A DNA stretch of 64,000 nt from NCBI RefSeq assembly GCF_900103875.1, contig NZ_LT629705.1:3295001-3359000 (forward strand), given 5' to 3'. This document shows positions 8,801 to 16,982 of this stretch, piece after piece. How positions within the stretch are numbered: position 1 is the first letter of the stretch; every line of letters begins with the position of its first letter. Both the position numbers and the translations under genes were made by a program. The notes below the pieces were generated by a model that saw only the letters and a list, made by a program, of their open reading frames with translations, ran no database searches and had not been told where the DNA came from. Origin of the DNA: Pseudomonas arsenicoxydans. GTDB taxonomy: Bacteria; Pseudomonadota; Gammaproteobacteria; Pseudomonadales; Pseudomonadaceae.

Positions 8801-9418
8801 TCAGGGCTTTTCGCCCTTTAGCCGACGCAGGCTGATATCGGCCAGGCAGGTGTCGAGTTCCCCCAGGTGATCGATGACCGAGTGCACACCGAGGCCGAAC
8901 AGCTGCACCGTTGCCTGGCCGCGCAAGTGTTCGCGCTCCTTCGGGCTCAAGGCGAGCCACTCATTGGGTGCCAATCCGCAGAGCGAGCCGCAGGAGGCCA
9001 GGCCGATGGTCCACAGCCCGGCATTCAGGCCTGACTGCAACAAGCGAGGCTCGCCACTGACCAGCACGCAGCCATCCAGTTGCCCGACGTTCAACGCCAT
9101 CAGGGCTTGCCAACAAGCGTTCGGCGCCGGCCAGGGATTGTTCGTTGCAAGGTGTTGTGAAGATTTGATCCACGAAGGCAGGGCAGCGGCCAGCGAGTGG
9201 GTGAGGGTGGGGGGCAATTCGTCGAGCCAGGCACACGGAATCTGCTGACGCTGCAAGCTGCGCAGGCTGTCCAGCGCGCCGGGCGTGGCCTCGGCATGTT
9301 CGGGGGCGGGGTTGCCGTGGCGTGTCCGGGCACCGAAATCCACCAGGCAACCACTGAGACCGAACAACACGGCGGTCAGGCTGGGTGCAGCGAGGGGCAA
9401 GGTTTCGGCGTGCGGCAT
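8801..9418 (-). CDS. HAD-superfamily protein lacking catalytic aspartates
   Basis: The 205-residue protein resembles phosphonoacetaldehyde-hydrolase-like HAD proteins. The segment AVLFGLSGCLVDFG (about 16-29) sits where active HADs have hhhDxDGTL. Gly replaces the nucleophile Asp and Ser the second Asp. A later LVSGEPRLLQSGLNAGLWTIGLASCGS segment matches the motif III/IV region (GDxxxDxxxGxNAGxxxxG) but again lacks acidic metal ligands. The fold is probably kept and the phosphatase activity probably lost, which suggests a binding or regulatory role. It precedes mlaA divergently. Confidence 0.7.
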   Translation of the reverse strand: MPHAETLPLAAPSLTAVLFGLSGCLVDFGARTRHGNPAPEHAEATPGALDSLRSLQRQQIPCAWLDELPPTLTHSLAAALPSWIKSSQHLATNNPWPAPNACWQALMALNVGQLDGCVLVSGEPRLLQSGLNAGLWTIGLASCGSLCGLAPNEWLALSPKEREHLRGQATVQLFGLGVHSVIDHLGELDTCLADISLRRLKGEKP

Positions 9419-9552
9419 ATCAACGTCCTTGAAATAGCCATAAAGCTAGGCGTCCTCCATGACAGTTGAGTGACAGGGATATGAAGCGCTCCTGATCCTG
9501 TGATTCATCTGTAGCCTGTTGCGCGTGAGGCTGCCTAAACCGGCGTTTCCGT

Positions 9553-9558
9553 CTTATA
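9553..9558 (+). promoter_or_regulatory. Possible -10 element of mlaA
   Basis: TATACT lies 59 bases before the mlaA start in the divergent HAD-mlaA region. A convincing -35 is not evident, so this is a weak prediction. Confidence 0.35.
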
Positions 9559-9617
9559 CTAACCAGCTTAACGCCTGGGCTCATGCGCCCGTGCCAGTAC
9601 AATCCAAGGAGTTTTCT

Positions 9618-10307
9618 ATGCGCTGGAGCAATCATCTAGCTCAGTTTTGTGTGTGTGCCAGTGTAGTACTGGTTCCGTTTGTAGCCCAGGCTGCTACGGA
9701 AGAAGACCCTTGGGAAAGCGTCAACCGTCCGATCTACCAGTTCAATGACTTCGTCGATACTTATGCACTCAAGCCCATCGCGCAGGGCTATGAGTTCGTG
9801 ACGCCGCAGTTTCTGGAAGACGGCATCCACAACATGTTCCGCAACGTGGGTGATGTCACCAACCTTGCCAACAACATCTTGCAGGCCAAACCAGCCGCCG
9901 CGGGCGTCGACACGGCTCGCCTGATCTTCAACACCACCTTCGGCCTGCTGGGCTTCTTCGATGTAGGCACCAAAATGGGCCTGAATCGCAGCGACGAAGA
10001 CTTCGGCCAGACCCTCGGGTATTGGGGCGTGGGCAGCGGTCCGTACGTGATGCTGCCGCTGTTGGGCCCAAGCACGTTGCGTGATGCGCCATCCAAGGTC
10101 GTCGACAACTACACCGGCCCATACCCGTACATCAACGATGTGCCTGTACGTAACTCGGTCTTCGGCCTGAACATTGTCGACACCCGCGCCAGTCTGCTGT
10201 CGAGCGAGAAGTTGATCACCGGCGACAAATACACCTTCATTCGCAATGCGTATTTGCAGAACCGCGAATTCAAAGTCAAAGACGGCAAGGTCGTCGACGA
10301 TTTTTGA
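9618..10307 (+). CDS. mlaA: MlaA/VacJ outer-membrane phospholipid-removal protein
   Basis: The 229-residue protein has an N-terminal signal sequence followed by EEDPWESVNRPIYQFND, the MlaA hallmark, and later DFGQTLGYWGVGSGPYVMLPLLGPS. MlaA removes misplaced phospholipids from the outer leaflet and passes them to the MlaFEDB system. The start at 9618 is set by AAGGAG 8 bases upstream. The signal reads VAQA before ATEEDP, a signal peptidase I style site. I see no lipobox Cys, although MlaA is a lipoprotein in E. coli. Confidence 0.93.
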   Translation: MRWSNHLAQFCVCASVVLVPFVAQAATEEDPWESVNRPIYQFNDFVDTYALKPIAQGYEFVTPQFLEDGIHNMFRNVGDVTNLANNILQAKPAAAGVDTARLIFNTTFGLLGFFDVGTKMGLNRSDEDFGQTLGYWGVGSGPYVMLPLLGPSTLRDAPSKVVDNYTGPYPYINDVPVRNSVFGLNIVDTRASLLSSEKLITGDKYTFIRNAYLQNREFKVKDGKVVDDF

Positions 10308-10325
10308 TCTCGAGCGGTAAAACGA

Positions 10326-10353
10326 AGAAGGCGGCCAATTGGCCGCCTTCTTT
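10326..10353. terminator. Bidirectional terminator between mlaA and PilZ gene
   Basis: AGAAGGCGGCC (10326-10336), loop AATT, GGCCGCCTTCT (10341-10351), then TT. A perfect 11-bp stem between convergent genes. Confidence 0.85.
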
Positions 10354-10365
10354 GCGTTTGGGGAG

Positions 10366-10665
10366 TTATTTCATCTTCAAGATTGTAAGCCCGAGTTTCT
10401 GACTGCCACCGTCCTGTTCCTTCACCCACACCACCTCAGTGTCAGCCTCAAGCCCTTTGAGTGCTGCATGATCGGAATCGATCCGCACGCTGAGCCGGTC
10501 TCCGACCTTGAACAAACGCGGCGCCTCGACCTGCATGCCGCTGCTGGAAAGGTCGATGCAGACGGCTTGCACCTCATCGCCTTCATGAATCAGCGACACA
10601 TCGGCATCGACCCGCATGCGGATGAAATCGCGCTTTTCGCTGTAGTCCCGATCGGTTTGAGGCAT
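10366..10665 (-). CDS. PilZ domain protein, stand-alone
   Basis: The 99-residue protein is a single PilZ domain with both c-di-GMP-binding motifs: RDFIR (RxxxR, near residue 13) and DLSSSGMQVE ((D/N)xSxxG, near 40). It should therefore bind c-di-GMP, unlike the PilZ protein at 669-1247, which has lost the Asp. I chose ATG 10665 because AAGGA lies 8 bases upstream; ATG 10674 is three codons earlier and too close to that site. It diverges from rssB. Confidence 0.85.
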   Translation of the reverse strand: MPQTDRDYSEKRDFIRMRVDADVSLIHEGDEVQAVCIDLSSSGMQVEAPRLFKVGDRLSVRIDSDHAALKGLEADTEVVWVKEQDGGSQKLGLTILKMK

Positions 10666-10940
10666 GGTCTCCATCCTTCCATTGGGTTACGGTTTTGTCT
10701 GTTCTTATAACTCCCGGTGATTTGACAAGTAAAGTCGTCAAGCGACCATCGGCGTGAGCTTGAAACGCCCCGCGGATGGGAGTACCGTCTGCGCCTTAGA
10801 AGGGCACCTCTGGTGGACCTGTGAGTAGGGCGGATGCTCGAAAATGGTGCGACAGAGAGGCTAGAAAGCGAATCCAGTAGTGTGAGCCGGGCCACAGCCC
10901 CGCCTGCTACGCCAACCTAATTCTGGCGCCGTTTGCCCAC

Positions 10941-12122
10941 ATGCCAAAAACCAGTGCCACGCTGCTGATAATCGATGATGACGAAGTAGTGCGCGCGAGC
11001 CTCGCGGCCTATTTGGAAGACAGTGGTTTCAGTGTCCTGCAGGCCAGTAACGGCCAGCAGGGTCTTCAGGTATTCGAGCAAGACAAGCCCGACCTGGTCA
11101 TCTGCGATCTGCGCATGCCGCAGATGGGCGGTCTCGAACTCATTCGCCAGGTCACCGAGCGGTCACCGCAAACGCCGGTGATCGTGGTGTCGGGTGCCGG
11201 GGTGATGAACGACGCGGTCGAGGCCTTGCGCCTGGGCGCTGCGGATTACCTGATCAAGCCTCTCGAAGATCTGGCTGTGCTCGAGCACTCCGTGCGCCGG
11301 GCCCTGGATCGCGCACGCTTGCTGGTGGAAAACCAGCGGTACCGCGAGAAGCTGGAAAAAGCCAACCGCGAGCTCGCCGCCAGCCTGAACCTGCTCCAGG
11401 AAGACCAGAACGCCGGTCGCCAGGTGCAGATGAACATGCTGCCGGTCAGCCCCTGGACCATCGATGAGTTCCAGTTTGCTCACCAGATCATCCCGTCGCT
11501 GTACCTGTCGGGTGATTTCGTTGACTACTTTCGGGTCGACGAGCGTCGGGTAGCGTTCTACCTGGCGGACGTTTCCGGTCATGGCGCTTCCTCAGCCTTC
11601 GTCACTGTGCTGCTGAAATTCATGACCACGCGCTTGCTGTTCGAGTCCAAGCGCAGCGGTACATTGCCGGAATTCAAGCCTTCAGAGGTTCTTGGTCATA
11701 TCAACCGGGGCCTGATCAGTTGTAAGCTGGGTAAACACGTCACAATGGTCGGTGGAGTCATCGACGAGGAGACAGGTTTGTTGACCTATAGCATCGGTGG
11801 TCATTTGCCGTTGCCAGTGTTGTACACGCCAGACAGTGTTCGTTATCTGGAAGGGCGTGGCCTGCCGGTGGGCCTCTTCAATGAAGCCACCTACGAAGAC
11901 CACGTACTGGAGCTGCCGCCGACGTTCAGCCTGACGCTGATGTCCGATGGCATTTTGGACCTTTTGCCAGAACCTACACTCAAAGAAAAAGAAGCGGCTT
12001 TGCCCCAACGGGTCAAGGCAGCGGGCGGCAGCCTGGATGGTCTGCGGCAGGTTTTTGGATTGGCCACGCTAGGGGAGATGCCGGATGATATCGCCCTGTT
12101 GGTGTTGAGCAGGAATCTTTAA
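10941..12122 (+). CDS. rssB: RssB-type response regulator with PP2C-like phosphatase domain
   Basis: The 393-residue protein has a receiver domain (1-125) with acidic pocket DDD (12-14), Asp56 in VICDLRMPQMGG and Lys in LIKPL. A coiled-coil linker (about 130-165) is followed by a SpoIIE/PP2C-like serine phosphatase domain with FYLADVSGHGASSAF and LMSDGILDL metal-binding acids. In pseudomonads this pairs with a STAS protein in general stress sigma-factor control. It overlaps the stop-start junction with rssC (TAATG). The 275-base leader upstream is long, and I see no clear element in it. Confidence 0.85.
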   Translation: MPKTSATLLIIDDDEVVRASLAAYLEDSGFSVLQASNGQQGLQVFEQDKPDLVICDLRMPQMGGLELIRQVTERSPQTPVIVVSGAGVMNDAVEALRLGAADYLIKPLEDLAVLEHSVRRALDRARLLVENQRYREKLEKANRELAASLNLLQEDQNAGRQVQMNMLPVSPWTIDEFQFAHQIIPSLYLSGDFVDYFRVDERRVAFYLADVSGHGASSAFVTVLLKFMTTRLLFESKRSGTLPEFKPSEVLGHINRGLISCKLGKHVTMVGGVIDEETGLLTYSIGGHLPLPVLYTPDSVRYLEGRGLPVGLFNEATYEDHVLELPPTFSLTLMSDGILDLLPEPTLKEKEAALPQRVKAAGGSLDGLRQVFGLATLGEMPDDIALLVLSRNL

Positions 12123-12604
12123 TGAGTACCGGTAGAATCCAGTTCGCCGAGCAGGACGGCACCTTCGTTCTGAAGTTCGTCGGTGAAGTTCGCCTGACCC
12201 TGTGTTCGGCGTTGGATGCGACTATTGATCGGATCTTCACAGCGTTGAACTTCAACGCGATCGTGATCGACCTGACCGAAACCCGCAGCATCGACAGCAC
12301 CACCCTTGGCCTGCTGGCCAAATTGTCGATCCTGTCGCGGCAAAAGGTCGGCCTGTTGCCGACCGTCGTCACCACCCACGAAGACATCACGCGTCTGCTG
12401 GAGTCCATGGGCTTCGAGCAAGTGTTCAACATTGTTGACCGCCCGATTCCGTGCCCTGAGTGCCTGACTGACTTGCCGGATCAGGACCAGTCCGAAGAAG
12501 TGGTGCGAATCAAAGTGCTGGAAGCGCACAAGATCCTCATGGGCCTGAACGACTCCAATCGTGAAGCGTTCCATGACCTGGTGAACGCTCTCGAGCGCCA
12601 CTGA
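12122..12604 (+). CDS. rssC: RssC, STAS-domain anti-anti-sigma-type partner of RssB
   Basis: The 160-residue protein has an N-terminal STAS domain. The segment VIDLTETRSIDSTTLGLLAKLS (49-70) holds the phosphorylatable Ser59 position used in SpoIIAA-like proteins. The C-terminal 60 residues include PCPECL and an acidic helical tail. The RssB phosphatase domain probably sets its phosphorylation state. Translationally coupled to rssB by TAATG. Confidence 0.85.
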   Translation: MSTGRIQFAEQDGTFVLKFVGEVRLTLCSALDATIDRIFTALNFNAIVIDLTETRSIDSTTLGLLAKLSILSRQKVGLLPTVVTTHEDITRLLESMGFEQVFNIVDRPIPCPECLTDLPDQDQSEEVVRIKVLEAHKILMGLNDSNREAFHDLVNALERH

Positions 12605-12664
12605 CGTCTGGCGAGGGAGCAAGCTCCCCCTAGGCTGCGCGACAAGCGCCAAAACCAACGCATA

Positions 12665-12698
12665 AAAAAGGGCGAACTCGTCAAGGTTCGCCCTTTTT
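12665..12698. terminator. Terminator after rssC
   Basis: AAAAAGGGCGAAC (12665-12677) pairs with GTTCGCCCTTTTT (12686-12698), perfect 13 bp. It was probably the shared rssC/tal terminator before the IS element landed just beyond it. Confidence 0.88.
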
Positions 12699-12713
12699 GC
12701 GTTTGCCTGTCCC

Positions 12714-12734
12714 GTCCTGAATAAGGTTTACACC
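12714..12734 (+). repeat. Left terminal inverted repeat of the IS
   Basis: Begins GTCCTGAATAAGG and ends TTTACACC. It differs from the right repeat only at its ninth and tenth bases. Confidence 0.85.
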
Positions 12735-12761
12735 TTCTGATCTGTTTTTCAGGAGGACGTA

Positions 12762-13163
12762 ATGGAATCCGCAAAAAGGCGTAGTCAGCGAGACTACACG
12801 CTGACCTTTAAATTGTCGGTCGTCGACCAGGTCGAAAAAGGCGAGCTGAGTTATAAAGAGGCTCAGGAGCGCTACGGGATTCAAGGCAAAACGACCGTTC
12901 TGACATGGTTACGCAAGCACGGTCGTCAAGATTGGAGCCCCGGCACCTACATTGGCTCGCCGAGGATGGGGTCTATGCCCGACAAAAACCGACCATTAAC
13001 GCCAGAGCAGCGCATCAAAGAGCTTGAAGAGCAGTTGGCGCTGTCCAATCAGAAAGCGCAGTTTTTCGAGGCCGTCGTGGACGTCTTGAAAAATGACTAC
13101 GGTCTCTCTGTCGTAAAAAAGCGTCCCGGCAAGTCCTCGCGCAAAAACGAATCCAAAACCTGA
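12762..13163 (+). CDS. IS3-family OrfA, transposase N-terminal part
   Basis: The 133-residue protein has a helix-turn-helix (about 10-55, with FKLSVVDQVEKGELSYKEAQ) for binding the inverted repeats. A Leu-zipper-like helix (about 83-110) contains IKELEEQLALSNQKAQFFE. OrfA alone usually acts as a repressor. AGGAGG stands 5 bases before the ATG. A slippery site at 13115-13121 lets ribosomes shift into the OrfB frame to make the OrfAB transposase. Confidence 0.92.
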   Translation: MESAKRRSQRDYTLTFKLSVVDQVEKGELSYKEAQERYGIQGKTTVLTWLRKHGRQDWSPGTYIGSPRMGSMPDKNRPLTPEQRIKELEEQLALSNQKAQFFEAVVDVLKNDYGLSVVKKRPGKSSRKNESKT

Positions 13164-13987
13164 GCATCAGCAGGGCTTGCCAGTTCATGGGGATAAGCCG
13201 ACAGGCTTACTACAAACGCAATCGCGCCGATGCTGCTCGTCTGATTCTGGATCAGAAAGTTGCCGATTTCGTTCAGCAAAAGCGCCTGCGGCAGCCGCGG
13301 TTGGGCACTAGAAAGCTGCATTACCTGCTGCAATGTCAGCCGCTGCTTGAGCTGCAAGTAGGGCGAGATCGCCTGTTTTCGATTCTGCGCGAACGGCGTT
13401 TATTGGTAGCGCGAAAGCGGGCGTATCACAAGACAACCGACAGTCATCATCGCTTTCGACGCCATCCGAACCTGCTCAAACCGGGGCCTGAACAGGTTGT
13501 TCCCAGCGGCCCGGAACAGGTTTGGGTGGCTGACATCACCTATCTGCCCACTCAGGAAGGCGTGGCCTATCTGAGCCTTGTGACGGATGCTTTTTCGCGA
13601 AAGATCGTGGGCTATCACGTCCATGAAAGCCTGCACACCGAGTCGGTCGCGCAAGCGCTGCGCCGGGCGGTGAAGCACCGTCGAACGGAGCAGCCACTGG
13701 TTCATCACTCGGACAGAGGCAGCCAGTATTGCTCGGGAATGTACCAGGAACTGCACGCGAAACACGGCATCAGGTGTTCGATGACGGACGGCTATGACTG
13801 CTACCAAAATGCCTTGGCAGAGCGGGTCAACGGGATATTGAAGACGGAGCTTTTGCTCCAGCGACCACAGGATTTAACGCAGGCGAAGAAGATGGTGAGC
13901 GAGTCGGTATCGATCTACAACCGCGAGCGTCCGCACCTGTCGTTGAAATACAAAACGCCCGAGGCGATGCATCGGGCGTTAGGGTGA
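13097..13987 (+). CDS. IS3-family OrfB, DDE catalytic part of transposase (frameshift product)
   Basis: The frame is open from 13097, in -1 relative to OrfA; its first ATG is at 13187. The rve integrase core shows the DDE triad: Asp in VWVADITYL, Asp in HHSDRGSQY and Glu in NALAERVNGILK, with the E followed 7 residues later by K. All catalytic residues and both inverted repeats are present, so the element looks competent. It is probably made mainly as OrfAB through the A_AAA_AAG shift rather than from the internal ATG. Confidence 0.92.
   Translation, partial: LRSLCRKKASRQVLAQKRIQNLSISRACQFMGISRQAYYKRNRADAARLILDQKVADFVQQKRLRQPRLGTRKLHYLLQCQPLLELQVGRDRLFSILRERRLLVARKRAYHKTTDSHHRFRRHPNLLKPGPEQVVPSGPEQVWVADITYLPTQEGVAYLSLVTDAFSRKIVGYHVHESLHTESVAQALRRAVKHRRTEQPLVHHSDRGSQYCSGMYQELHAKHGIRCSMTDGYDCYQNALAERVNGILKTELLLQRPQDLTQAKKMVSESVSIYNRERPHLSLKYKTPEAMHRALG
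13115..13121 (+). promoter_or_regulatory. Programmed -1 frameshift site A_AAA_AAG
   Basis: The heptamer AAAAAAG lies in the OrfA frame as A AAA AAG, exactly where a -1 slip joins the OrfB frame (open since 13097). This is the standard IS3-family fusion signal. Confidence 0.85.
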
Positions 13988-13991
13988 AACA

Positions 13992-14012
13992 GGTGTAAAC
14001 CTATTTCAGGAC
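13992..14012 (-). repeat. Right terminal inverted repeat of the IS
   Basis: Reads GGTGTAAACCTATTTCAGG plus AC on the + strand, the reverse complement of the left end with two mismatches. Confidence 0.85.
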
Positions 14013-14029
14013 TAGACAGCCTTACCGGA

Positions 14030-14956
14030 TCAGAGCTTGGCTTGCAGCAATGCTTCGAGTTTTTCCTGGTCGCGAGCGAACTGGCGAATACCTTCAGCCA
14101 GTTTCTCGGTCGCCATCGCATCTTCGTTGGACAACCAGCGGAACTGCGCTTCATTCAAGCTCAAACGCGCTTCACCGGCATGACCCGGCGCGAGTTTGCG
14201 CTCCAGCTTGCCAGTGTCGGCCGCCAGCTTCTCCAGCAGATCCGGGCTGATGGTCAGGCGATCGCACCCGGCCAACTGCTCGATCTGATTCAGGTTGCGG
14301 AAGCTTGCGCCCATGACCACGGTCTTGTAGTCGTTGGCCTTGTAGTAGTTGTAGATGCGCGTCACCGACTGCACGCCCGGATCATCCGCGCCGGTGTAGT
14401 CGTTGCCGTTGGCTTTCTTGTACCAGTCGTAGATACGACCGACGAAAGGCGAAATCAGAAACACGCCCGCATCGGCGCACGCGGCAGCCTGGGCAAACGA
14501 GAACAACAACGTCAGGTTGGTCTGGATGCCTTCTTTTTCCAGGATCTCGGCAGCGCGGATGCCTTCCCAGGTGGAAGCGATCTTGATCAGTACGCGGTCG
14601 CGGCCAATGCCGGCTTTGTCATACAACTCGATCAGACGGTGCGCGCGCTTCAATACGGCGTCAGTGTCGAACGACAAGCGTGCATCCACTTCGGTGGAAA
14701 TGCGACCCGGTATGACCTTCAGGATTTCCTGGCCGACGGCAACGCCAAAACGGTCGCTGGCCAGGCCTACATCACCTTTGCAGTCGTGAACGCAGGCGTT
14801 CAGCAACTCGGCATAACCGGAAATGGCTGCGGCTTTGAGCAGCAGGGAAGGGTTGGTGGTAGCGTCCACGGGTTTAACGCGAGCGATAGCTTCGAAGTCG
14901 CCGGTGTCGGCAACCACGGTAGTCATTTGTTTGAGTTGTTCCAGCTTGGAGGTCAT
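14030..14956 (-). CDS. tal: Transaldolase
   Basis: The 308-residue protein is of the TalB class. [13 protein letters not shown] near the N-terminus holds the active-site Asp and Asn. [15 protein letters not shown] holds the Schiff-base Lys125, and the C-terminal half has [27 protein letters not shown] in overlapping segments. It interconverts sedoheptulose-7-P/glyceraldehyde-3-P and erythrose-4-P/fructose-6-P in the pentose phosphate pathway. I chose ATG 14956 because [10 protein letters not shown] is the family N-terminus; the frame extends upstream to 15109 without homology. The IS element ends 18 bases beyond its stop. It marks the left border of the accessory region. Confidence 0.96.
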   Translation of the reverse strand: MTSKLEQLKQMTTVVADTGDFEAIARVKPVDATTNPSLLLKAAAISGYAELLNACVHDCKGDVGLASDRFGVAVGQEILKVIPGRISTEVDARLSFDTDAVLKRAHRLIELYDKAGIGRDRVLIKIASTWEGIRAAEILEKEGIQTNLTLLFSFAQAAACADAGVFLISPFVGRIYDWYKKANGNDYTGADDPGVQSVTRIYNYYKANDYKTVVMGASFRNLNQIEQLAGCDRLTISPDLLEKLAADTGKLERKLAPGHAGEARLSLNEAQFRWLSNEDAMATEKLAEGIRQFARDQEKLEALLQAKL

Positions 14957-15274
14957 GGGCGTGCTCTGTCCTATGGGTCTAATGACATTACCCGAGCGCT
15001 GACAGCCACTCAAGGGCGCATGTACGTATCGAGGGTCCCTGCGGCAACAACCGGAAAACGGATGTTTGAAAGGCGGGGCACGGTAGTGATGAATACGATG
15101 CCAAAACAAGGCACAGGTTCAAAGCGATTGACCGTTGGCATTGCTCGATCAGCGCCAGTGCGTCCACTTCCAGGCCTGCATTTGAGCCATTGCCGTTGTT
15201 AAAAAGGGTCGGGTGCAGGCGTTATAAGATGTCAAATAGAGAGGTGCGGATGCCGTGTAATGTGCTGCTGATAA
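14957..15274. other. Intergenic region tal / hypothetical gene
   Basis: A 318-base divergent region. I see no gene, RNA or strong hairpin in it; it should hold the tal promoter. Confidence 0.5.
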
Positions 15275-15682
15275 ATGGACGCAGTGGATCGGAACATGGC
15301 TTCACAGGAGCAACAAGCGTGCGTCAGTGTGGAGGTCGTCGATAACCTGATTCTGGGTTATGTCCTGAAAAAACTGACCGACGTTTTTGAAACGTTGATG
15401 GAAGTCTCCAGGCAACACCACCCGGACAATATGCAAGGTTTGCTGGAGATGGGGAGTGTCAAAGGCGCAGCCCTCATTCCCTTCTGGCTGAAACGCGTGG
15501 AATCCAGCACACCCCTCCAGGTCTCCCATGTGTTGATCGAGCAAATGAACGATGCGCAGACGTTCAAGCAAGACCAGCGTTTTCAAGCGCAAGTCGTTCT
15601 GCTTGATGCGCTGGTGGAGGCATCGCTGGCGATGGACATCGAGCGTTATTCGCAGTTGGACAGAGAAGCCCCTCTCCCATAA
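15275..15682 (+). CDS. Hypothetical helical protein
   Basis: I do not recognise this 135-residue protein. It is predicted mostly helical, acidic and cytosolic, without signal peptide or membrane segment. Two starts are possible: ATG 15275, or ATG 15296 (seven residues shorter). It stands alone between tal and the exopolysaccharide region and converges with the glycosidase gene, their stops 15 bases apart. Codon use looks like that of its neighbours. It could be a conserved Pseudomonas core gene or the first gene of the inserted region. Confidence 0.6.
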   Translation: MDAVDRNMASQEQQACVSVEVVDNLILGYVLKKLTDVFETLMEVSRQHHPDNMQGLLEMGSVKGAALIPFWLKRVESSTPLQVSHVLIEQMNDAQTFKQDQRFQAQVVLLDALVEASLAMDIERYSQLDREAPLP

Positions 15683-15697
15683 AGGGGCACTGATTGA

Positions 15698-16666
15698 CTA
15701 GTGTGATTTTAATAATGACTTGACCGCGATTCCCGCAGGTTTTGAAGTCCCGTCCGACGACAAGATCCCAAAACTTCTCTCGCGATCGTTGCCTCCAGAA
15801 TCGCTGTTCTTCCATTCGTAGATAGACGTCAGCGGTATGTTCAGTTTTTGCGTGTCGCTGATGAACTGGGTGATTCGCGAGGCTTGCCCGGTGGTACCGC
15901 CGATGGAGCTGAGCGATGGCACGCCCCATTCGCTGATGACACCCGGCAGATGAAAGTTATCGAGTATGAAGGCTTGAGCATCGCTGATTTGCGCGCTCGA
16001 CATGCCGTAGGGGTGATAGGACACCGCGCTCAGGCACTTTGGATGGTCATTGATGATTTTGTTCAGTGCGACGGTAGCCTTGGAACCCTGGACAGGTGCC
16101 TTTGCAAATCCAAAGCCGATCAGCGGGGTTGAAGTGTCGCGTTTTTGCAGCCCGCTGCACACGGCGTTCATGAATGGCGCAAACGTGACTTCGAAGTCTT
16201 GAGTCGGCCAATATTTCGGCAAGTCCGGTTCATTCCAAATTTCGATGGCGACAAGTTGGGTGCGGTATGCGTTGTCCAGGCTGATGACTGAGCGGGCGAA
16301 TGCCTCACCTGCCGTGGCGAGATCGCTGTCACTGCTGGTTGTCGTGCTGGTCAAAGGTTTGGTTGAGCGGACGGTCATCAATACCGGTAGATCAGCAGTT
16401 TTGGCAGCGGCGAAAGCTTCGCTGATCTGCTGTTGATACGACGGGGTGCCCAAGCTGTTGGTCCATACGCCAAAGCGCACGAATCCAAACCCTGAGGCTT
16501 TGATCTGTTGGGCATCGTTAGCGGTGAAATTCTGGATTTTTACCTGAACGCCTATTGTCTTGTGGTCTTTCGCCAGTGCTGCAAAAGGCTGCCCGGCGTA
16601 AGCAGGACTGGCGGCGAATAGAAAGAGCATGGAAGTTGTAATCAGTCGATAGCGCGTCAAGGTCAT
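15698..16666 (-). CDS. Secreted clan-A glycoside hydrolase (PslG/GH39-like)
   Basis: The 322-residue protein has a signal peptide (about 1-24, cleavage after AYA). The TIM-barrel hydrolase motifs are IEIWNEPDLP, with the acid/base Glu146, and GVISEWGVP, with the nucleophile Glu246. SYHPYG between them is also typical. It resembles cellulase-like/GH39 enzymes such as PslG that sit in exopolysaccharide operons and cut the polymer in the periplasm. It diverges from wzb-wzc across the region with the GTTA-N6-GTCGG repeats, so co-regulation is likely. It may trim or release polymer; the substrate is unknown. Confidence 0.75.
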   Translation of the reverse strand: MTLTRYRLITTSMLFLFAASPAYAGQPFAALAKDHKTIGVQVKIQNFTANDAQQIKASGFGFVRFGVWTNSLGTPSYQQQISEAFAAAKTADLPVLMTVRSTKPLTSTTTSSDSDLATAGEAFARSVISLDNAYRTQLVAIEIWNEPDLPKYWPTQDFEVTFAPFMNAVCSGLQKRDTSTPLIGFGFAKAPVQGSKATVALNKIINDHPKCLSAVSYHPYGMSSAQISDAQAFILDNFHLPGVISEWGVPSLSSIGGTTGQASRITQFISDTQKLNIPLTSIYEWKNSDSGGNDRERSFGILSSDGTSKPAGIAVKSLLKSH

Positions 16667-16776
16667 TGGCAGTTTTCCTGGTAATCAAGTATATCGTCCC
16701 GGTGTTAGTCGAATGAAAGTAACATCGGTCAGTCGATACAGCCATACCCTTAATCGTTTACTTAAAACACGCCATT

Positions 16777-16791
16777 GTTATTTTTTGTCGG
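16777..16791 (+). promoter_or_regulatory. GTTA-N6-GTCGG motif, copy 1 (exact)
   Basis: GTTATTTTTTGTCGG. It shares the word with copies upstream of galE and gfcA. Confidence 0.5.
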
Positions 16792-16815
16792 ATAAACAAC
16801 GACAAGAATGCTGTT

Positions 16816-16830
16816 GTTATTTTTGGTCCA
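16816..16830 (+). promoter_or_regulatory. GTTA-N6-GTCGG motif, near copy
   Basis: GTTATTTTTGGTCCA matches 13 of 15 bases of the galE copy at 27984 and is 39 bases downstream of copy 1. Confidence 0.45.
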
Positions 16831-16982
16831 GTTATTCTGGTTGGGCGTTTTTTGTGGGTCATGGTATTTAATACACTTGTAATTTCATGATGGGTCCAGC
16901 GCTGAATGCGGGACGATCTTATGGGTTCACTCAACTCCCGCTGCACATTGGCCAATTCGACACTACAACGGGAAGAGTAGCC

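Larger units (their letters stand above)
12714..14012 (+). mobile_element. IS3-family insertion sequence
   Basis: A complete element of about 1.3 kb with two overlapping frames and terminal inverted repeats (12714-12734 and 13992-14012; 19 of 21 bases match; inner part GGTTTACACC in both). It inserted between the rssC terminator and the 3' end of tal and disrupts no gene. I cannot see a target-site duplication, so the outermost bases may be off by 1-2. Confidence 0.92.
16667..16982. promoter_or_regulatory. Divergent promoter region of the exopolysaccharide operon
   Basis: This 316-base, AT-rich stretch separates the glycosidase from wzb. It holds one exact GTTA-N6-GTCGG word (16777-16791), a near copy (16816-16830) and, directly after that, GTTATTCTGGTTGGG. 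A possible promoter for the + operon is TTGGGC (16841-16846), 18 bases, TATTTA (16865-16870), which would place the near copies right at the -35. Confidence 0.55.

Noticed and set aside
10666..10940. Possible small RNA in the rssB leader
   Set aside because: Long and GC-rich, but no terminator or convincing stable fold could be traced by eye.
12705..14020. Target-site duplication around the IS element
   Set aside because: Bases flanking both possible end positions do not repeat.
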